Shown: positions 1 through 7,715 of the stretch, piece after piece
Position numbering within the stretch: the stretch's first letter is position 1
Layout of the letters: each line of letters opens with the position of its first letter
From: Lachnoclostridium sp. UBA6475
Lineage (GTDB): Bacteria > Bacillota > Clostridia > Lachnospirales > Lachnospiraceae
Length of the DNA stretch: 20,748 bases
Assembly (NCBI GenBank): GCA_002435545.1
Contig: DJNB01000123.1
Location: 1-20,748, forward strand
Reading direction: 5' to 3'
The notes under the pieces: generated by a model
What the model was told of the DNA's origin: nothing
Databases searched by the model: none
Seen by the model: the letters and a program-made list of their open reading frames with translations, nothing else
Position numbers and translations under genes: made by a program

Positions 1-745
1 GGGTTCCAAAACCAATTGTTTCTTTTATATAACGTATATCTTCAATCTGCCGGGTCGCTGCCGTGACGGTCTTTTTGATATTTGCCGTCTCACAGTTCAC
101 CTGCCGGTTGACGGAATTCCGCATTTCTTTCAAAATCCGGACATTTTCAAAATCCATCAATGCCACATGGGCTTCCATGACATTAAGAAGATCTACGATC
201 AGTGCCCCCTCTTTAATATACACAATATAGTTTTTTTTGCGTTCCACTATTTTCGCCGGAATGTGAAAATCTGCCAAGATCTCTACCAGTTCTTCTGCTT
301 TCCGCGTCGTTCCGACCGCCATTTCAAGATGATAGCCCCTCTCCGGATCTGTGATCGAACCGCATGCCAGAAAAATGCCGCGGATAAATGCACGCTTGCA
401 GCAGTTCCGCTGAATGACCAGTTCGTGAACGAGTGCTTTTCCCTCCAGAACCTTAAGTGCCTGCAGGAAAATAAACGCGTCCTCCGGATTTAATATGTAG
501 AGCAGATATTGGTGACCCCTCACCGACATCTCGATATCAAAATGAAATGCCTTCTTAATTAAGATAGAATATTTTTTCGCAACTGTCAAGTTTTCTGTAG
601 CAAATTTTACGAAAAAGTTTCGCTCGTCCTGCGAAACCACATGTCCACAGCAGGAAAAAAGCGCCGCCAGCTCTGCTATCTGGCAATGTCTCGCCCGGCT
701 TATCTGTCCGCCAAGCTCTTCTTTTACTTTTCTGGAAAACGACAT
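1..745 (-). CDS. whiA: WhiA-family DNA-binding protein (3' end outside the window)
   Basis: Sporulation/cell-division regulator family: an N-terminal LAGLIDADG-like fold followed by a C-terminal helix-turn-helix. The reading frame opens at ATG 743-745 (MSFSRKVKEELGG, the usual WhiA start) and stays open to base 1, giving 248 codons. Visible landmarks are the Cys pair in ALFSCCG near residue 30, RNCCKRAFIRGIFLACGS (LAGLIDADG region) and, near the window edge, ETANIKKTVTAATRQIED, the lead-in to the helix-turn-helix. Family members have about 310-320 residues, so roughly the last 65-70, including most of the DNA-binding helices, are missing here. The start codon lies inside the end of rapZ (22-bp overlap), which suggests translational coupling. 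The family is known to bind DNA in Actinobacteria and to affect cell division and chromosome segregation in Bacillus; its target here is unknown. Confidence 0.95.
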   Translation of the reverse strand, partial: MSFSRKVKEELGGQISRARHCQIAELAALFSCCGHVVSQDERNFFVKFATENLTVAKKYSILIKKAFHFDIEMSVRGHQYLLYILNPEDAFIFLQALKVLEGKALVHELVIQRNCCKRAFIRGIFLACGSITDPERGYHLEMAVGTTRKAEELVEILADFHIPAKIVERKKNYIVYIKEGALIVDLLNVMEAHVALMDFENVRILKEMRNSVNRQVNCETANIKKTVTAATRQIEDIRYIKETIGFGT

Positions 746-1614
746 AAATTTCTTAACCTGTCCTTCTCAATATCTCGGTGTTCTTTCTTGCATCCATAAT
801 TTGAATTTTCAAATTCACTGTAGATCGCGTTGGTCAATGTAACAGAGCGGTGTTTGCCGCCCGTACAGCCGATTGCGATCACAAGCTGATTTTTTCCCTC
901 CGTAATATAATTCGGAATCAAAAAATCAAGCATATCTTTTAATTTACATAAAAATGTCTTTGCCGTGTCGCTGCTCATGACATAATCAAACACAGGCTTA
1001 TCGTTGCCGGTAAGCGGTTTCAGATCGTCAATGTAAAACGGATTCGGCAGAAAACGCACATCAAAGACAAGGTCGGCATCGGTCGGAATGCCGTATTTGA
1101 ATCCAAAGGAAACAAACGTCAGATAGAAATTGCAGCTTTGATCCTCTTCAAAGATCCGCTCAATCTCCTGCTTCAGATCTCGGATCAAAAGCGTGCTCGT
1201 ATCAATGATGTAATCCGCACTGCTCTTTAACTCGATCAGAAGTTCCCGCTCCGCTTCGATACCGGAGTCGATCCGTCCTCCCTTGGCAAGGGGATGAAGC
1301 CGCCTTGTCTCCTTGTATCGTTTTACCAAAACCGGTGTACTCGCCTCAAAAAACAGAATCTCAAACTCATAGCCTTTGGATTTGAGCGAACGGAGTACAC
1401 TTGCCGTCTCCCGCAGCGCTTCTGCTCCGACACGGATATCCAGTCCCAGTGCCACTTTTTCAATCTGTTCACTGGAATTTTTTGTCAATTCCATAAAGGT
1501 TGGCAAAAGTGACACCGGCAGATTATCTACACAGAAATACCCATCATCTTCCAAAATCCGCATGGCAGAAGAACGTCCTGCACCACTCATGCCCGTCACT
1601 ATTACAAATCTCAT
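724..1614 (-). CDS. rapZ: RapZ/YvcJ family nucleotide-binding protein
   Basis: 296 residues, the full family length. The N-terminal P-loop domain starts MRFVIVTGMSGAG and continues with the conserved ILEDDGYFCVDNLP (residues 20-33). The C-terminal domain has DVRFLPNPFY (185-194) and GCTGGKHRSVTL (249-260), both diagnostic. In Enterobacteria RapZ is an RNase E adaptor sensing glucosamine-6-phosphate; in Bacillus YvcJ is a GTP/ATP-binding protein affecting competence, so the role here is probably regulatory but not defined. The Walker A lysine is replaced by arginine (GAGRSS, codon CGT, R14), which should weaken nucleotide hydrolysis. A strong site (GGAGGG, 5 nt before ATG 1612-1614) fixes the start. 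It lies 38 bp after murB and overlaps whiA by 22 bp; the yvcK gene often found between rapZ and whiA in Bacilli is absent. Confidence 0.95.
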   Translation of the reverse strand: MRFVIVTGMSGAGRSSAMRILEDDGYFCVDNLPVSLLPTFMELTKNSSEQIEKVALGLDIRVGAEALRETASVLRSLKSKGYEFEILFFEASTPVLVKRYKETRRLHPLAKGGRIDSGIEAERELLIELKSSADYIIDTSTLLIRDLKQEIERIFEEDQSCNFYLTFVSFGFKYGIPTDADLVFDVRFLPNPFYIDDLKPLTGNDKPVFDYVMSSDTAKTFLCKLKDMLDFLIPNYITEGKNQLVIAIGCTGGKHRSVTLTNAIYSEFENSNYGCKKEHRDIEKDRLRNLCRFPEK

Positions 1615-1652
1615 CTTTGCCCTCCTTCTCTACCGTTCCTAAAACAGCTGTT

Positions 1653-2519
1653 CTAACGTATGATCCGCACTTCCGGCTCAAGCTGTACGCCAAACTGCTC
1701 TTTGACCTCTTTCTGCACGTCTTTGATCAGTTGAAGCACCTCCGCACAGGTCGCTTTTCCGCGGTTTACCACAAATCCACAATGTTTTTCCGACACCTGG
1801 GCGTCTCCGACGCGGTAACCGCGCAGCCCGGCATCTTCAATCAGTTTTCCGGCAAAATACCCTTCCGGCCGCTTAAATGTACTTCCGGCACTCGGATATT
1901 CCAACGGCTGTTTTTCCCTTCTTTTTGCGTTTAATTCCTTCATCGTGTTCTGAATTTCTTCCGTTGTTCCCGGTTTTAATAAAAATTCTGCTTCCAGCAC
2001 GACAAGCTGTTTCTTTTGGACGATGCTTGTACGATAGCCAAGCTGCAGTTCCTCACAGGAAAGTTCCTGAACCACCCCTTCTTCGTCCATCACTTTCGCG
2101 CTTACGATGACATCTTTCATCTCGCCGCCATACGCGCCGGCATTCATCGTCACGGCGCCTCCGAGCGTCCCTGGGATCCCGCCGGCAAATTCCAGTCCGC
2201 TCAGTCCTTCTCTCGCTGCAAATACCGCCAGCGCACTCAGTGACACGCCAGCCTGTGCACGGATTCCGGTGTCTCCGGTACGTTCCACCTTTTCCATGCC
2301 TGCCCCGATCTCAATGACTACACCGGGGTATCCTTCGTCCGCAAACAGCACATTGCTGCCTTTTCCGAGAATATAGTAGGGTAAGTCCTTCACGATGGCA
2401 AAATCCACCGCTTCCATGATCTCCTCTTCGTTTTTTGGCACAGCAAAATACTTTGCCGCTCCGCCGATACGAAATGTCGTATGACTGCTCAGAAGTTCTC
2501 CTTCTTTTAACTGTATCAC
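1653..2519 (-). CDS. murB: UDP-N-acetylenolpyruvoylglucosamine reductase MurB
   Basis: Cytoplasmic FAD enzyme that reduces UDP-GlcNAc-enolpyruvate to UDP-MurNAc with NADPH, the second committed step of peptidoglycan precursor synthesis. The FAD domain shows HTTFRIGG (13-20), LGKGSNVLFADEG (51-63) and GLEFAGGIPGTLGGAVTMNAGAYG (108-131). The MurB C-terminal domain has YPSAGSTFKRP with the catalytic Ser at 213, and ends EPEVRII with the conserved Glu282. The short loop pattern fits the type II (Bacillus-like) enzyme. The start is GTG (2517-2519) with AAAGGA about 10 nt upstream; no better in-frame start lies between it and the preceding gene. This gives 288 residues and leaves only about 12 residues before HTTFRIGG, shorter than the usual 25-30. 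It starts 17 bp after the ROK kinase stop. Confidence 0.96.
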   Translation of the reverse strand: MIQLKEGELLSSHTTFRIGGAAKYFAVPKNEEEIMEAVDFAIVKDLPYYILGKGSNVLFADEGYPGVVIEIGAGMEKVERTGDTGIRAQAGVSLSALAVFAAREGLSGLEFAGGIPGTLGGAVTMNAGAYGGEMKDVIVSAKVMDEEGVVQELSCEELQLGYRTSIVQKKQLVVLEAEFLLKPGTTEEIQNTMKELNAKRREKQPLEYPSAGSTFKRPEGYFAGKLIEDAGLRGYRVGDAQVSEKHCGFVVNRGKATCAEVLQLIKDVQKEVKEQFGVQLEPEVRIIR

Positions 2520-2536
2520 GCTCTCTGATTCCTTTC

Positions 2537-3463
2537 TTACAGGACCATACGCACGGCACCGTAAATGCCCGCGTCATTTCCAAGTTCTGCCAGATTAAAT
2601 TGCTTGCCGCGCAGGGCAAACATTACACTGTCATTATAATATTTTTCAATGCTTTCCGTGATGATGCTGCCGGCTCTCGCCACTCCGCCGCCGATCACGA
2701 ATGCTTCCGGATCAATGATCTGGGCTACATTGCCAAGTGCCACGCCAAGATAACGGGCAAACCGGTCTACGATCTGAAGGGCATACACATCTCCGGCTTT
2801 TGCTTCATCAAACACATCTTTCGCTGTTAAATTGTCAAATTTTGCCAGAGAAGAGGTGGAAACCATCTGCTTTTTCGCCAGACGGACAATTCCTGTCGCG
2901 GAAGCATACTGCTCCAGACAGCCTTTTGTCCCACAGTTACACGTCTCCTCTTCGTCGTATTCCACGGTCATATGACCGATCTCTCCGGCTGCTCCCTTGG
3001 CTCCGGTCAAAATCTTGCCGCCAAGGATAACTCCTCCGCCGACACCGGTTCCAAGTGTCACCATGACGATACTGTCAAAGCCTCGTCCGCCGCCCTTCCA
3101 CATCTCTCCGAGCGCTGCGACATTGGCATCGTTTCCGACGCGGATATTGGCTACGCCGGTCAGATCAAACAATTTTTCTTTGACGTTAAATACCGGCCAA
3201 TGAATATTGGCGCATTTTAATACGGTTCCGTCGTCTGTCACCGGTCCCGGTATACCGAGTCCGATGCCGACAATATTTCCATTTTTTTCCGCACGCTTTT
3301 CTTCGATGCTTGCGGCGATATCCGGAAGGATCCGGTCTGTTTCTTCGTCTTCATCCACACGCGTCGGAATTTCCCATTTTTCAAGCAATTCCCCGGTATG
3401 TGAAAACATTCCCATCTTGATCGATGTGCCTCCGACATCGACACCTACGTAAAACTTTTCCAT
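2537..3463 (-). CDS. glcK: ROK-family glucokinase
   Basis: Predicted to phosphorylate glucose to glucose-6-phosphate with ATP in the cytoplasm. 308 residues, typical for ROK sugar kinases and without the DNA-binding N-terminus of ROK repressors. Visible motifs: phosphate-binding VGVDVGGTSIK (6-16); GLGIPGPV (68-75); catalytic Asp in VGNDANVAALGE (D112); TLGTGVGGG (137-144); EIGHMTV with zinc/sugar-contact H164; and the zinc cluster CNCGTKGCLEQYAS (C175, C177, C182). GGAGGAAAGTC directly precedes the ATG. It sits between hprK and murB with gaps of 26 and 17 bp, so it is probably co-transcribed. Placing glucose phosphorylation beside HPr kinase fits a role in catabolite repression in a non-PTS sugar user (inference). 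Fine specificity (glucose versus other hexoses) cannot be read from motifs alone. Confidence 0.93.
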   Translation of the reverse strand: MEKFYVGVDVGGTSIKMGMFSHTGELLEKWEIPTRVDEDEETDRILPDIAASIEEKRAEKNGNIVGIGLGIPGPVTDDGTVLKCANIHWPVFNVKEKLFDLTGVANIRVGNDANVAALGEMWKGGGRGFDSIVMVTLGTGVGGGVILGGKILTGAKGAAGEIGHMTVEYDEEETCNCGTKGCLEQYASATGIVRLAKKQMVSTSSLAKFDNLTAKDVFDEAKAGDVYALQIVDRFARYLGVALGNVAQIIDPEAFVIGGGVARAGSIITESIEKYYNDSVMFALRGKQFNLAELGNDAGIYGAVRMVL

Positions 3464-3489
3464 GACTTTCCTCCTTGTGACTGCGTATG

Positions 3490-4410
3490 TTATTCCGGCA
3501 ATCTAGCGGTTACACGATTGTACAATTCCTTTGCTGCATTATATCCCATCTTTTTCTGACGGAAGTTGACGGCTGCCGACTCACAGATGATCGCGAGATT
3601 TCGACCCGGACGAATCGGGATCGAATGGCATACGACTTTATTTCCGAGATACTCGATGTATTTTTCTTCCAGTCCCATGCGGTCATAATCCTGCTCTTTG
3701 TTCCACTCTTCGAGTTTGATGACAAGATCGATCGACTGGGTATTTTTTACACTTTCCACACCAAACAGCGCTTTGGCATCGATGATTCCGATTCCGCGGA
3801 GTTCGATAAAATGTCTCGTGATATCCGGTGCTGTACCGATCAGCGTCGCGTCACTGACTTTCTTGATCTCCACGACGTCGTCCGATACGAGACGGTGTCC
3901 TCGGTGGATCAGTTCCAATGCTACTTCACTTTTACCGATTCCACTTTCTCCGGTGATCAGCACACCTTCGCCGTAAATATCGACAAGTACACCGTGAATG
4001 CTGATACGCGGTGCCAGTTCGACTTTCAGCCAGCGGTTCAGTTCCGAAGAAAATGACGATGTCGTCTGCTTCGTACGCAGGATCGGCACACCGGCTTTAT
4101 TGGCTATTTCAAGGACAGCATCCGGCACTGCCATATCGCGGCAGTACACGATACAAGGCACTTTATAGGACATGATACGCCCCATCATCTCTACGCTGTA
4201 CTCCAAGCCCTGTTTTTCCATGTACGTATTTTCCACATGACCGATGATCTGCACACGGTGGTGGTCAAAATAGTCAAAAAATCCTGCCAGCTGAAGCGCC
4301 GGGCGGTTGATATCCGACTGCGTGATCTTGATCTGTGAGATATCTACATCCGGTGTCAGACATTCGAGATCCATCTTATCAATGCAGTCCTGTAAATCTA
4401 CTGTATACAT
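3490..4410 (-). CDS. hprK: HPr kinase/phosphorylase
   Basis: Bifunctional enzyme that phosphorylates HPr (and Crh) on Ser46 and reverses this by phosphorolysis; P-Ser-HPr is the corepressor of CcpA, so this is the central switch of carbon catabolite repression in Firmicutes. 306 residues. The N-terminal domain covers about residues 1-130. The kinase domain follows, with SIHG (H139), Walker A GESGIGKS (154-161), VSDDVVEI (175-182) and the family signature APDITRHFIELRGIGIID (194-211). The frame is open 15 codons further upstream, but the start at 4410 is chosen because AAAGGAGG lies 7 nt before it and the upstream gene stops inside that ribosome site. The 3' gap to the ROK kinase is 26 bp. Confidence 0.97.
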   Translation of the reverse strand: MYTVDLQDCIDKMDLECLTPDVDISQIKITQSDINRPALQLAGFFDYFDHHRVQIIGHVENTYMEKQGLEYSVEMMGRIMSYKVPCIVYCRDMAVPDAVLEIANKAGVPILRTKQTTSSFSSELNRWLKVELAPRISIHGVLVDIYGEGVLITGESGIGKSEVALELIHRGHRLVSDDVVEIKKVSDATLIGTAPDITRHFIELRGIGIIDAKALFGVESVKNTQSIDLVIKLEEWNKEQDYDRMGLEEKYIEYLGNKVVCHSIPIRPGRNLAIICESAAVNFRQKKMGYNAAKELYNRVTARLPE

Positions 4411-4417
4411 AGTACGT

Positions 4418-4425
4418 CCTCCTTT
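4418..4425 (-). promoter_or_regulatory. Ribosome binding site deciding the hprK start
   Basis: AAAGGAGG on the minus strand, 7 nt before ATG 4408-4410. It overlaps the stop codon of the preceding oxidoreductase gene (4424-4426), which suggests coupled translation and excludes the longer in-frame start at 4455. Confidence 0.85.
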
Positions 4426-5029
4426 AGCGGATAAAGTTTGTGCTCTCCTTCTCATTTTGCGGATGTTCCGGGCCTGCCTGAATGCAGTTTATCATCCATG
4501 CCATATTGCGGCCGAGATTGTACATCGTACGCATTCCCTCTTTGTCCTGACGGACTTCATCCGGTGTATTTCCATGCACCATATTCCAATAATTGGAAGT
4601 TACAATCGGCATCTGATTGATGGAAAAATGCTTATTGATCACTTCCAGAGATGCCGTCGTGCCGCCTCGTCTGGCGCTTACCACAGCCGCTCCCGGCTTA
4701 AACGCAAATTCTTTTCCGCCGGAGTAAAACGCGCGGTCAAGGACAGACAAAAGCCGTCCGCTCGCATGCGCATAATAGACCGGGGAACCAAAGACAAAGC
4801 CATCGGCGGTCTTCGCTTTTTCGACGATCTCATTTACGATATCTCCAAATACACACGCGCCGGTTTCACGGCATTTTCCGCAGCCCGTACAGTCCGCAAT
4901 CGGCTTTGTACCAAGTGAGATAATCTCCGTCTCTACACCGCTTTCATTGAGTCCGCGCGCCACCTCACTGAGTGCCGTAAATGTACAGCCCTTTTCTTTT
5001 GCGCTTCCATTGATCAGTAATACTCTCAT
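4424..5029 (-). CDS. Flavodoxin-fold FMN-binding NAD(P)H oxidoreductase
   Basis: 201-residue protein of the NADPH-dependent FMN reductase / iron-sulfur-flavoprotein-like group. It opens MRVLLINGSAKEKGCTFTAL, the FMN-phosphate loop (GS...G.T). Then comes a Cys cluster CTGCGKCRETGAC near residues 48-60, often redox-active or metal-binding in this group, and a second FMN loop GSPVYYAHASGRL. The start at 5029 is chosen because its ATG overlaps the potD stop in an ATGA arrangement with AAGGAG about 10 nt upstream; a longer frame from 5050 has no ribosome site. Translational coupling to potD implies co-expression, but polyamine uptake has no obvious need for such an enzyme. The electron donor and substrate cannot be inferred; a quinone, flavin or azo reductase-like role is possible. 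Confidence 0.85.
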   Translation of the reverse strand: MRVLLINGSAKEKGCTFTALSEVARGLNESGVETEIISLGTKPIADCTGCGKCRETGACVFGDIVNEIVEKAKTADGFVFGSPVYYAHASGRLLSVLDRAFYSGGKEFAFKPGAAVVSARRGGTTASLEVINKHFSINQMPIVTSNYWNMVHGNTPDEVRQDKEGMRTMYNLGRNMAWMINCIQAGPEHPQNEKESTNFIR

Positions 5030-6108
5030 TGTGCCATGATCTCCTTCCATTTCTCATTATAAATCTTATCGACATCATCGCCAAGATATTTCAACGTCTC
5101 ACAATTTGTCAAAGAATCCCAGTCCGGGAATGCAATCTTGCTGTCACGTTCTGACGCATCTTCGATCAATTTGCGTCCCTCTTCATTTGGAATCGAATAC
5201 GTGATATAATCAAAGTTCATTTTTGCGATTTCCGGCTTACAGAGGAAATTCAAAAACTTCTCCGCATTTTCTTTGTTCTTCGCTCCCTTCGGGATCACCC
5301 AGGAATCGATCCACAAGTTGCTTCCTTCCTTCGGAATGACATACTCCAGATCCGGATTTTCCTTCTGGCAGGTCAATGCCTCACCCGAATAGATCACACC
5401 GATCGCTGCCTCATTTCCGATCATTTTATCACGTACTTCATCGACGACATACGCCTGTACGACACCGGATTTCTTCTGTTCGATCAGTTTCTGTTTGGCT
5501 TCTTCTAACTGTTTTTCATCTGTGCTGTTGAGTGAATAACCAAGGTATTTTAAAGTAATACCCAACGCATCGCGGACACTTTTCTGCATCAGAATGTTAT
5601 CCTTGTATTTGGTATCCCACAGGATTCCCCAGCTGTCCACCGGTTCTTTTACCATCGTTTTATTGTATAATATGCCAACCGTTCCCCAAAGATACGGAAC
5701 ACTGTATTTATTTTCCGGATCAAATTCTTTGCTGGCATCCATATATTGACTGTCCACATATTTTATATTTGGCACATTGTCAAAATTAATTTCTTCGACA
5801 AGATCTTCCGAGATCATACGCTGCACCATATAATCCGAAGGACATACAAGGTCATATGAAGCGGCACCATTGGATATGATCGGGTACATTACTTCATTTG
5901 TCTCATACTCGTCATACGTCACTTTAATGCCCGTCTCGTCTTCAAACATCGCTAACGCATCCGGGTCAAAATATTCTCCCCAGTTATAAACATACAATTC
6001 GCCGGCATCTCCCGTCTTGCTTCCGCCGGAAGAACACGCCGTAAGTCCCGTCGTAAAAAGAGCGGTCGCAAGTGTCAGTGCCACTAATTTTTTTAAACTT
6101 TTTTTCAT
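5026..6108 (-). CDS. potD: Spermidine/putrescine ABC transporter substrate-binding lipoprotein
   Basis: 360 residues. The N-terminus is a lipoprotein signal: Lys-rich start, hydrophobic core, lipobox LTAC with the lipidated Cys at residue 25, then a Ser/Gly tether. The mature protein starts with LYVYNWGEYFDPDAL and ETGIKVTYDEYETNE, typical of PotD/PotF-type polyamine binders, with aromatic and acidic residues (YNWGEY, DSWVIPKGAKN) of the kind that line the ligand cleft. As a lipoprotein it should sit on the outer face of the membrane and deliver polyamine to PotBC. The start codon follows the potC stop directly (TAG then ATG, no gap), and the stop overlaps the next gene, so potCD and the oxidoreductase appear translationally coupled. 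Spermidine versus putrescine preference is not decidable here. Confidence 0.94.
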   Translation of the reverse strand: MKKSLKKLVALTLATALFTTGLTACSSGGSKTGDAGELYVYNWGEYFDPDALAMFEDETGIKVTYDEYETNEVMYPIISNGAASYDLVCPSDYMVQRMISEDLVEEINFDNVPNIKYVDSQYMDASKEFDPENKYSVPYLWGTVGILYNKTMVKEPVDSWGILWDTKYKDNILMQKSVRDALGITLKYLGYSLNSTDEKQLEEAKQKLIEQKKSGVVQAYVVDEVRDKMIGNEAAIGVIYSGEALTCQKENPDLEYVIPKEGSNLWIDSWVIPKGAKNKENAEKFLNFLCKPEIAKMNFDYITYSIPNEEGRKLIEDASERDSKIAFPDWDSLTNCETLKYLGDDVDKIYNEKWKEIMAQ

Positions 6109-6894
6109 CTATTTTTCCTCTGCTTTCTGTCTGCGGTTGACAACGATCAACACGATAAATATGGCTGCAAATAATATGGTAGAAAGTGCGTAAATCTCCG
6201 GTTTTATGCCTTTTCGCACCTCCGCATAGATTTTTGTTGACAGCGTATCCATCCCCACTCCTTTGGTAAAATGGGTAATGATAAAGTCATCGAGTGACAT
6301 CGTAAATGACAACAAAAATCCGGTTAAAATTCCCGGTAAAATATCCGGAAATACAACTTTGACAAACGCATACTGACGGCTTGCACCAAGGTCCAGCGCC
6401 GCCTCAAATACACTTTTATTCATCTGCTTTAATTTTGGCAGGACACTTAACACCACGTAAGGCAGGTTAAAGGTAATATGCGCGATCAGCACACTGCCAA
6501 ATCCCATCTGGTAACGCAGCGCGATAAATAAAAGCATCAGCGAGATTCCGGTTACAATATCGGCATTGAGCATCGGGATATTGGTTACCGTCATCAAGAT
6601 CATACGCGGCAGTTTTTTCATGCGGTTCATGGCAAAAGAAACCATCGTTCCGAGGATCGTCGCGATCAGCGCAGACAAAAACGCCAGTAAAAGCGTCGTC
6701 CACAGCGCCTCCATGATCTCACGGGAGGCAAACAGGCTCTCGTACCATTTTAAGCTGAAACTGCCCCATTTTCCGCGGAATTTTGATTCATTAAACGACA
6801 ATACAATGAGTGTCGCGATCGGGGCATACAAAAAGATAAAAATCAGGGCAAGATAAATCTTTCCGCCGATCTTTGCGAGTTTTTTTCCTACCAT
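6109..6894 (-). CDS. potC: Spermidine/putrescine ABC transporter permease PotC
   Basis: 261-residue inner-membrane subunit of the binding-protein-dependent type I importer fold. About six hydrophobic segments are visible, starting with YLALIFIFLYAPIATLIVLSF and ending with the one before the final NRRQKAEEK. The cytoplasmic EAA loop that docks on the ATPase is clear: EAALDLGASRQYAFVKVVFPDILPG, near residues 165-190. LSFTMSLDDFIITHF is characteristic of PotC-type subunits. The start overlaps the potB stop by 7 bp (ATGGTAG), and the stop touches the potD start, so the four pot genes form one tight unit in the usual A-B-C-D order. Confidence 0.94.
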   Translation of the reverse strand: MVGKKLAKIGGKIYLALIFIFLYAPIATLIVLSFNESKFRGKWGSFSLKWYESLFASREIMEALWTTLLLAFLSALIATILGTMVSFAMNRMKKLPRMILMTVTNIPMLNADIVTGISLMLLFIALRYQMGFGSVLIAHITFNLPYVVLSVLPKLKQMNKSVFEAALDLGASRQYAFVKVVFPDILPGILTGFLLSFTMSLDDFIITHFTKGVGMDTLSTKIYAEVRKGIKPEIYALSTILFAAIFIVLIVVNRRQKAEEK

Positions 6895-7715
6895 ATCGCT
6901 GCCCCCTCTCCATCCTTATCAAAGTGTGACATAACCGCCATACTTCCGAGGATCAGTATCATCAAAACGATGGACAGTCCGGCTCCGCCGTACCAGTTGT
7001 TGGCGGTTGTAAACTCCTGCTCGATCACATTTCCGATCAGATTGATCTTCGCTCCTCCGAGCAGGTTAGAGATAACGAACGTCGTCATCGCCGGCACAAA
7101 CACCATCGTAACGCCGCTGACAATTCCCGGAAATACCTGTGGCAGGGTGATACGCCACAACGTCTGTATCCAGTTTGCTCCCAGATCTTTTGCCGCATCA
7201 AAGGTATCCTGTGGGATCTTGATGAGCGAATTGTAGATCGGCAATACCATAAATGGCAGAAAATTGTAGATCATACCGAGAATGATCGCTCCCTCGGTAT
7301 TGATCAGATTCTGCTTTGGCAGTCCAAGCGACTGTAAGATCATATTGATCACGCCCGTTTTTTCCAACAATGACTGCCAGGCGATCGTACGCAGCAAAAA
7401 GTTCATCCACATCGGAAGGATGAATACAAATATGATAAATCCGCTGCTTTTTAAATGCAGTCCCCGGATCACCAGTGCCAGTGGCAATGCAAGGACAAAA
7501 CATAGCACAGTACTTATAATAGATAATTTTAGTGACAAAATTAAGGCTTTTATATGCACCGGCGACGCAATACTCTTTACATTTTCAAGGGTAAAAGCAC
7601 CGGTTTTATCCGTCAGTCCATATATGCATACGATGATCAGCGGCACAATGACAAAAATTGCCATCCACACAATATACGGATACGCAAGGCGTCTCGTCAT
7701 CTTTTTCTCATTCAC
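6888..7715 (-). CDS. potB: Spermidine/putrescine ABC transporter permease PotB
   Basis: 275-residue membrane subunit partnering PotC. The first membrane segment is LAYPYIVWMAIFVIVPLIIVCIYGL; FVFILPMWMNFLLRTIAWQSLL is typical of PotB-type subunits, and the EAA loop reads DAAKDLGANWIQTLWRITLPQVFPG. The frame is open upstream to 7865, but that extension lies inside potA and reads as low-complexity basic shadow sequence. The start chosen is GTG 7713-7715 (protein begins MNEKKMTRRLAYP), placed 9 nt after AGAGGAGG and overlapping the potA stop by 8 bp. An ATG at 7700 is a weaker alternative. Confidence 0.92.
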   Translation of the reverse strand: MNEKKMTRRLAYPYIVWMAIFVIVPLIIVCIYGLTDKTGAFTLENVKSIASPVHIKALILSLKLSIISTVLCFVLALPLALVIRGLHLKSSGFIIFVFILPMWMNFLLRTIAWQSLLEKTGVINMILQSLGLPKQNLINTEGAIILGMIYNFLPFMVLPIYNSLIKIPQDTFDAAKDLGANWIQTLWRITLPQVFPGIVSGVTMVFVPAMTTFVISNLLGGAKINLIGNVIEQEFTTANNWYGGAGLSIVLMILILGSMAVMSHFDKDGEGAAIW

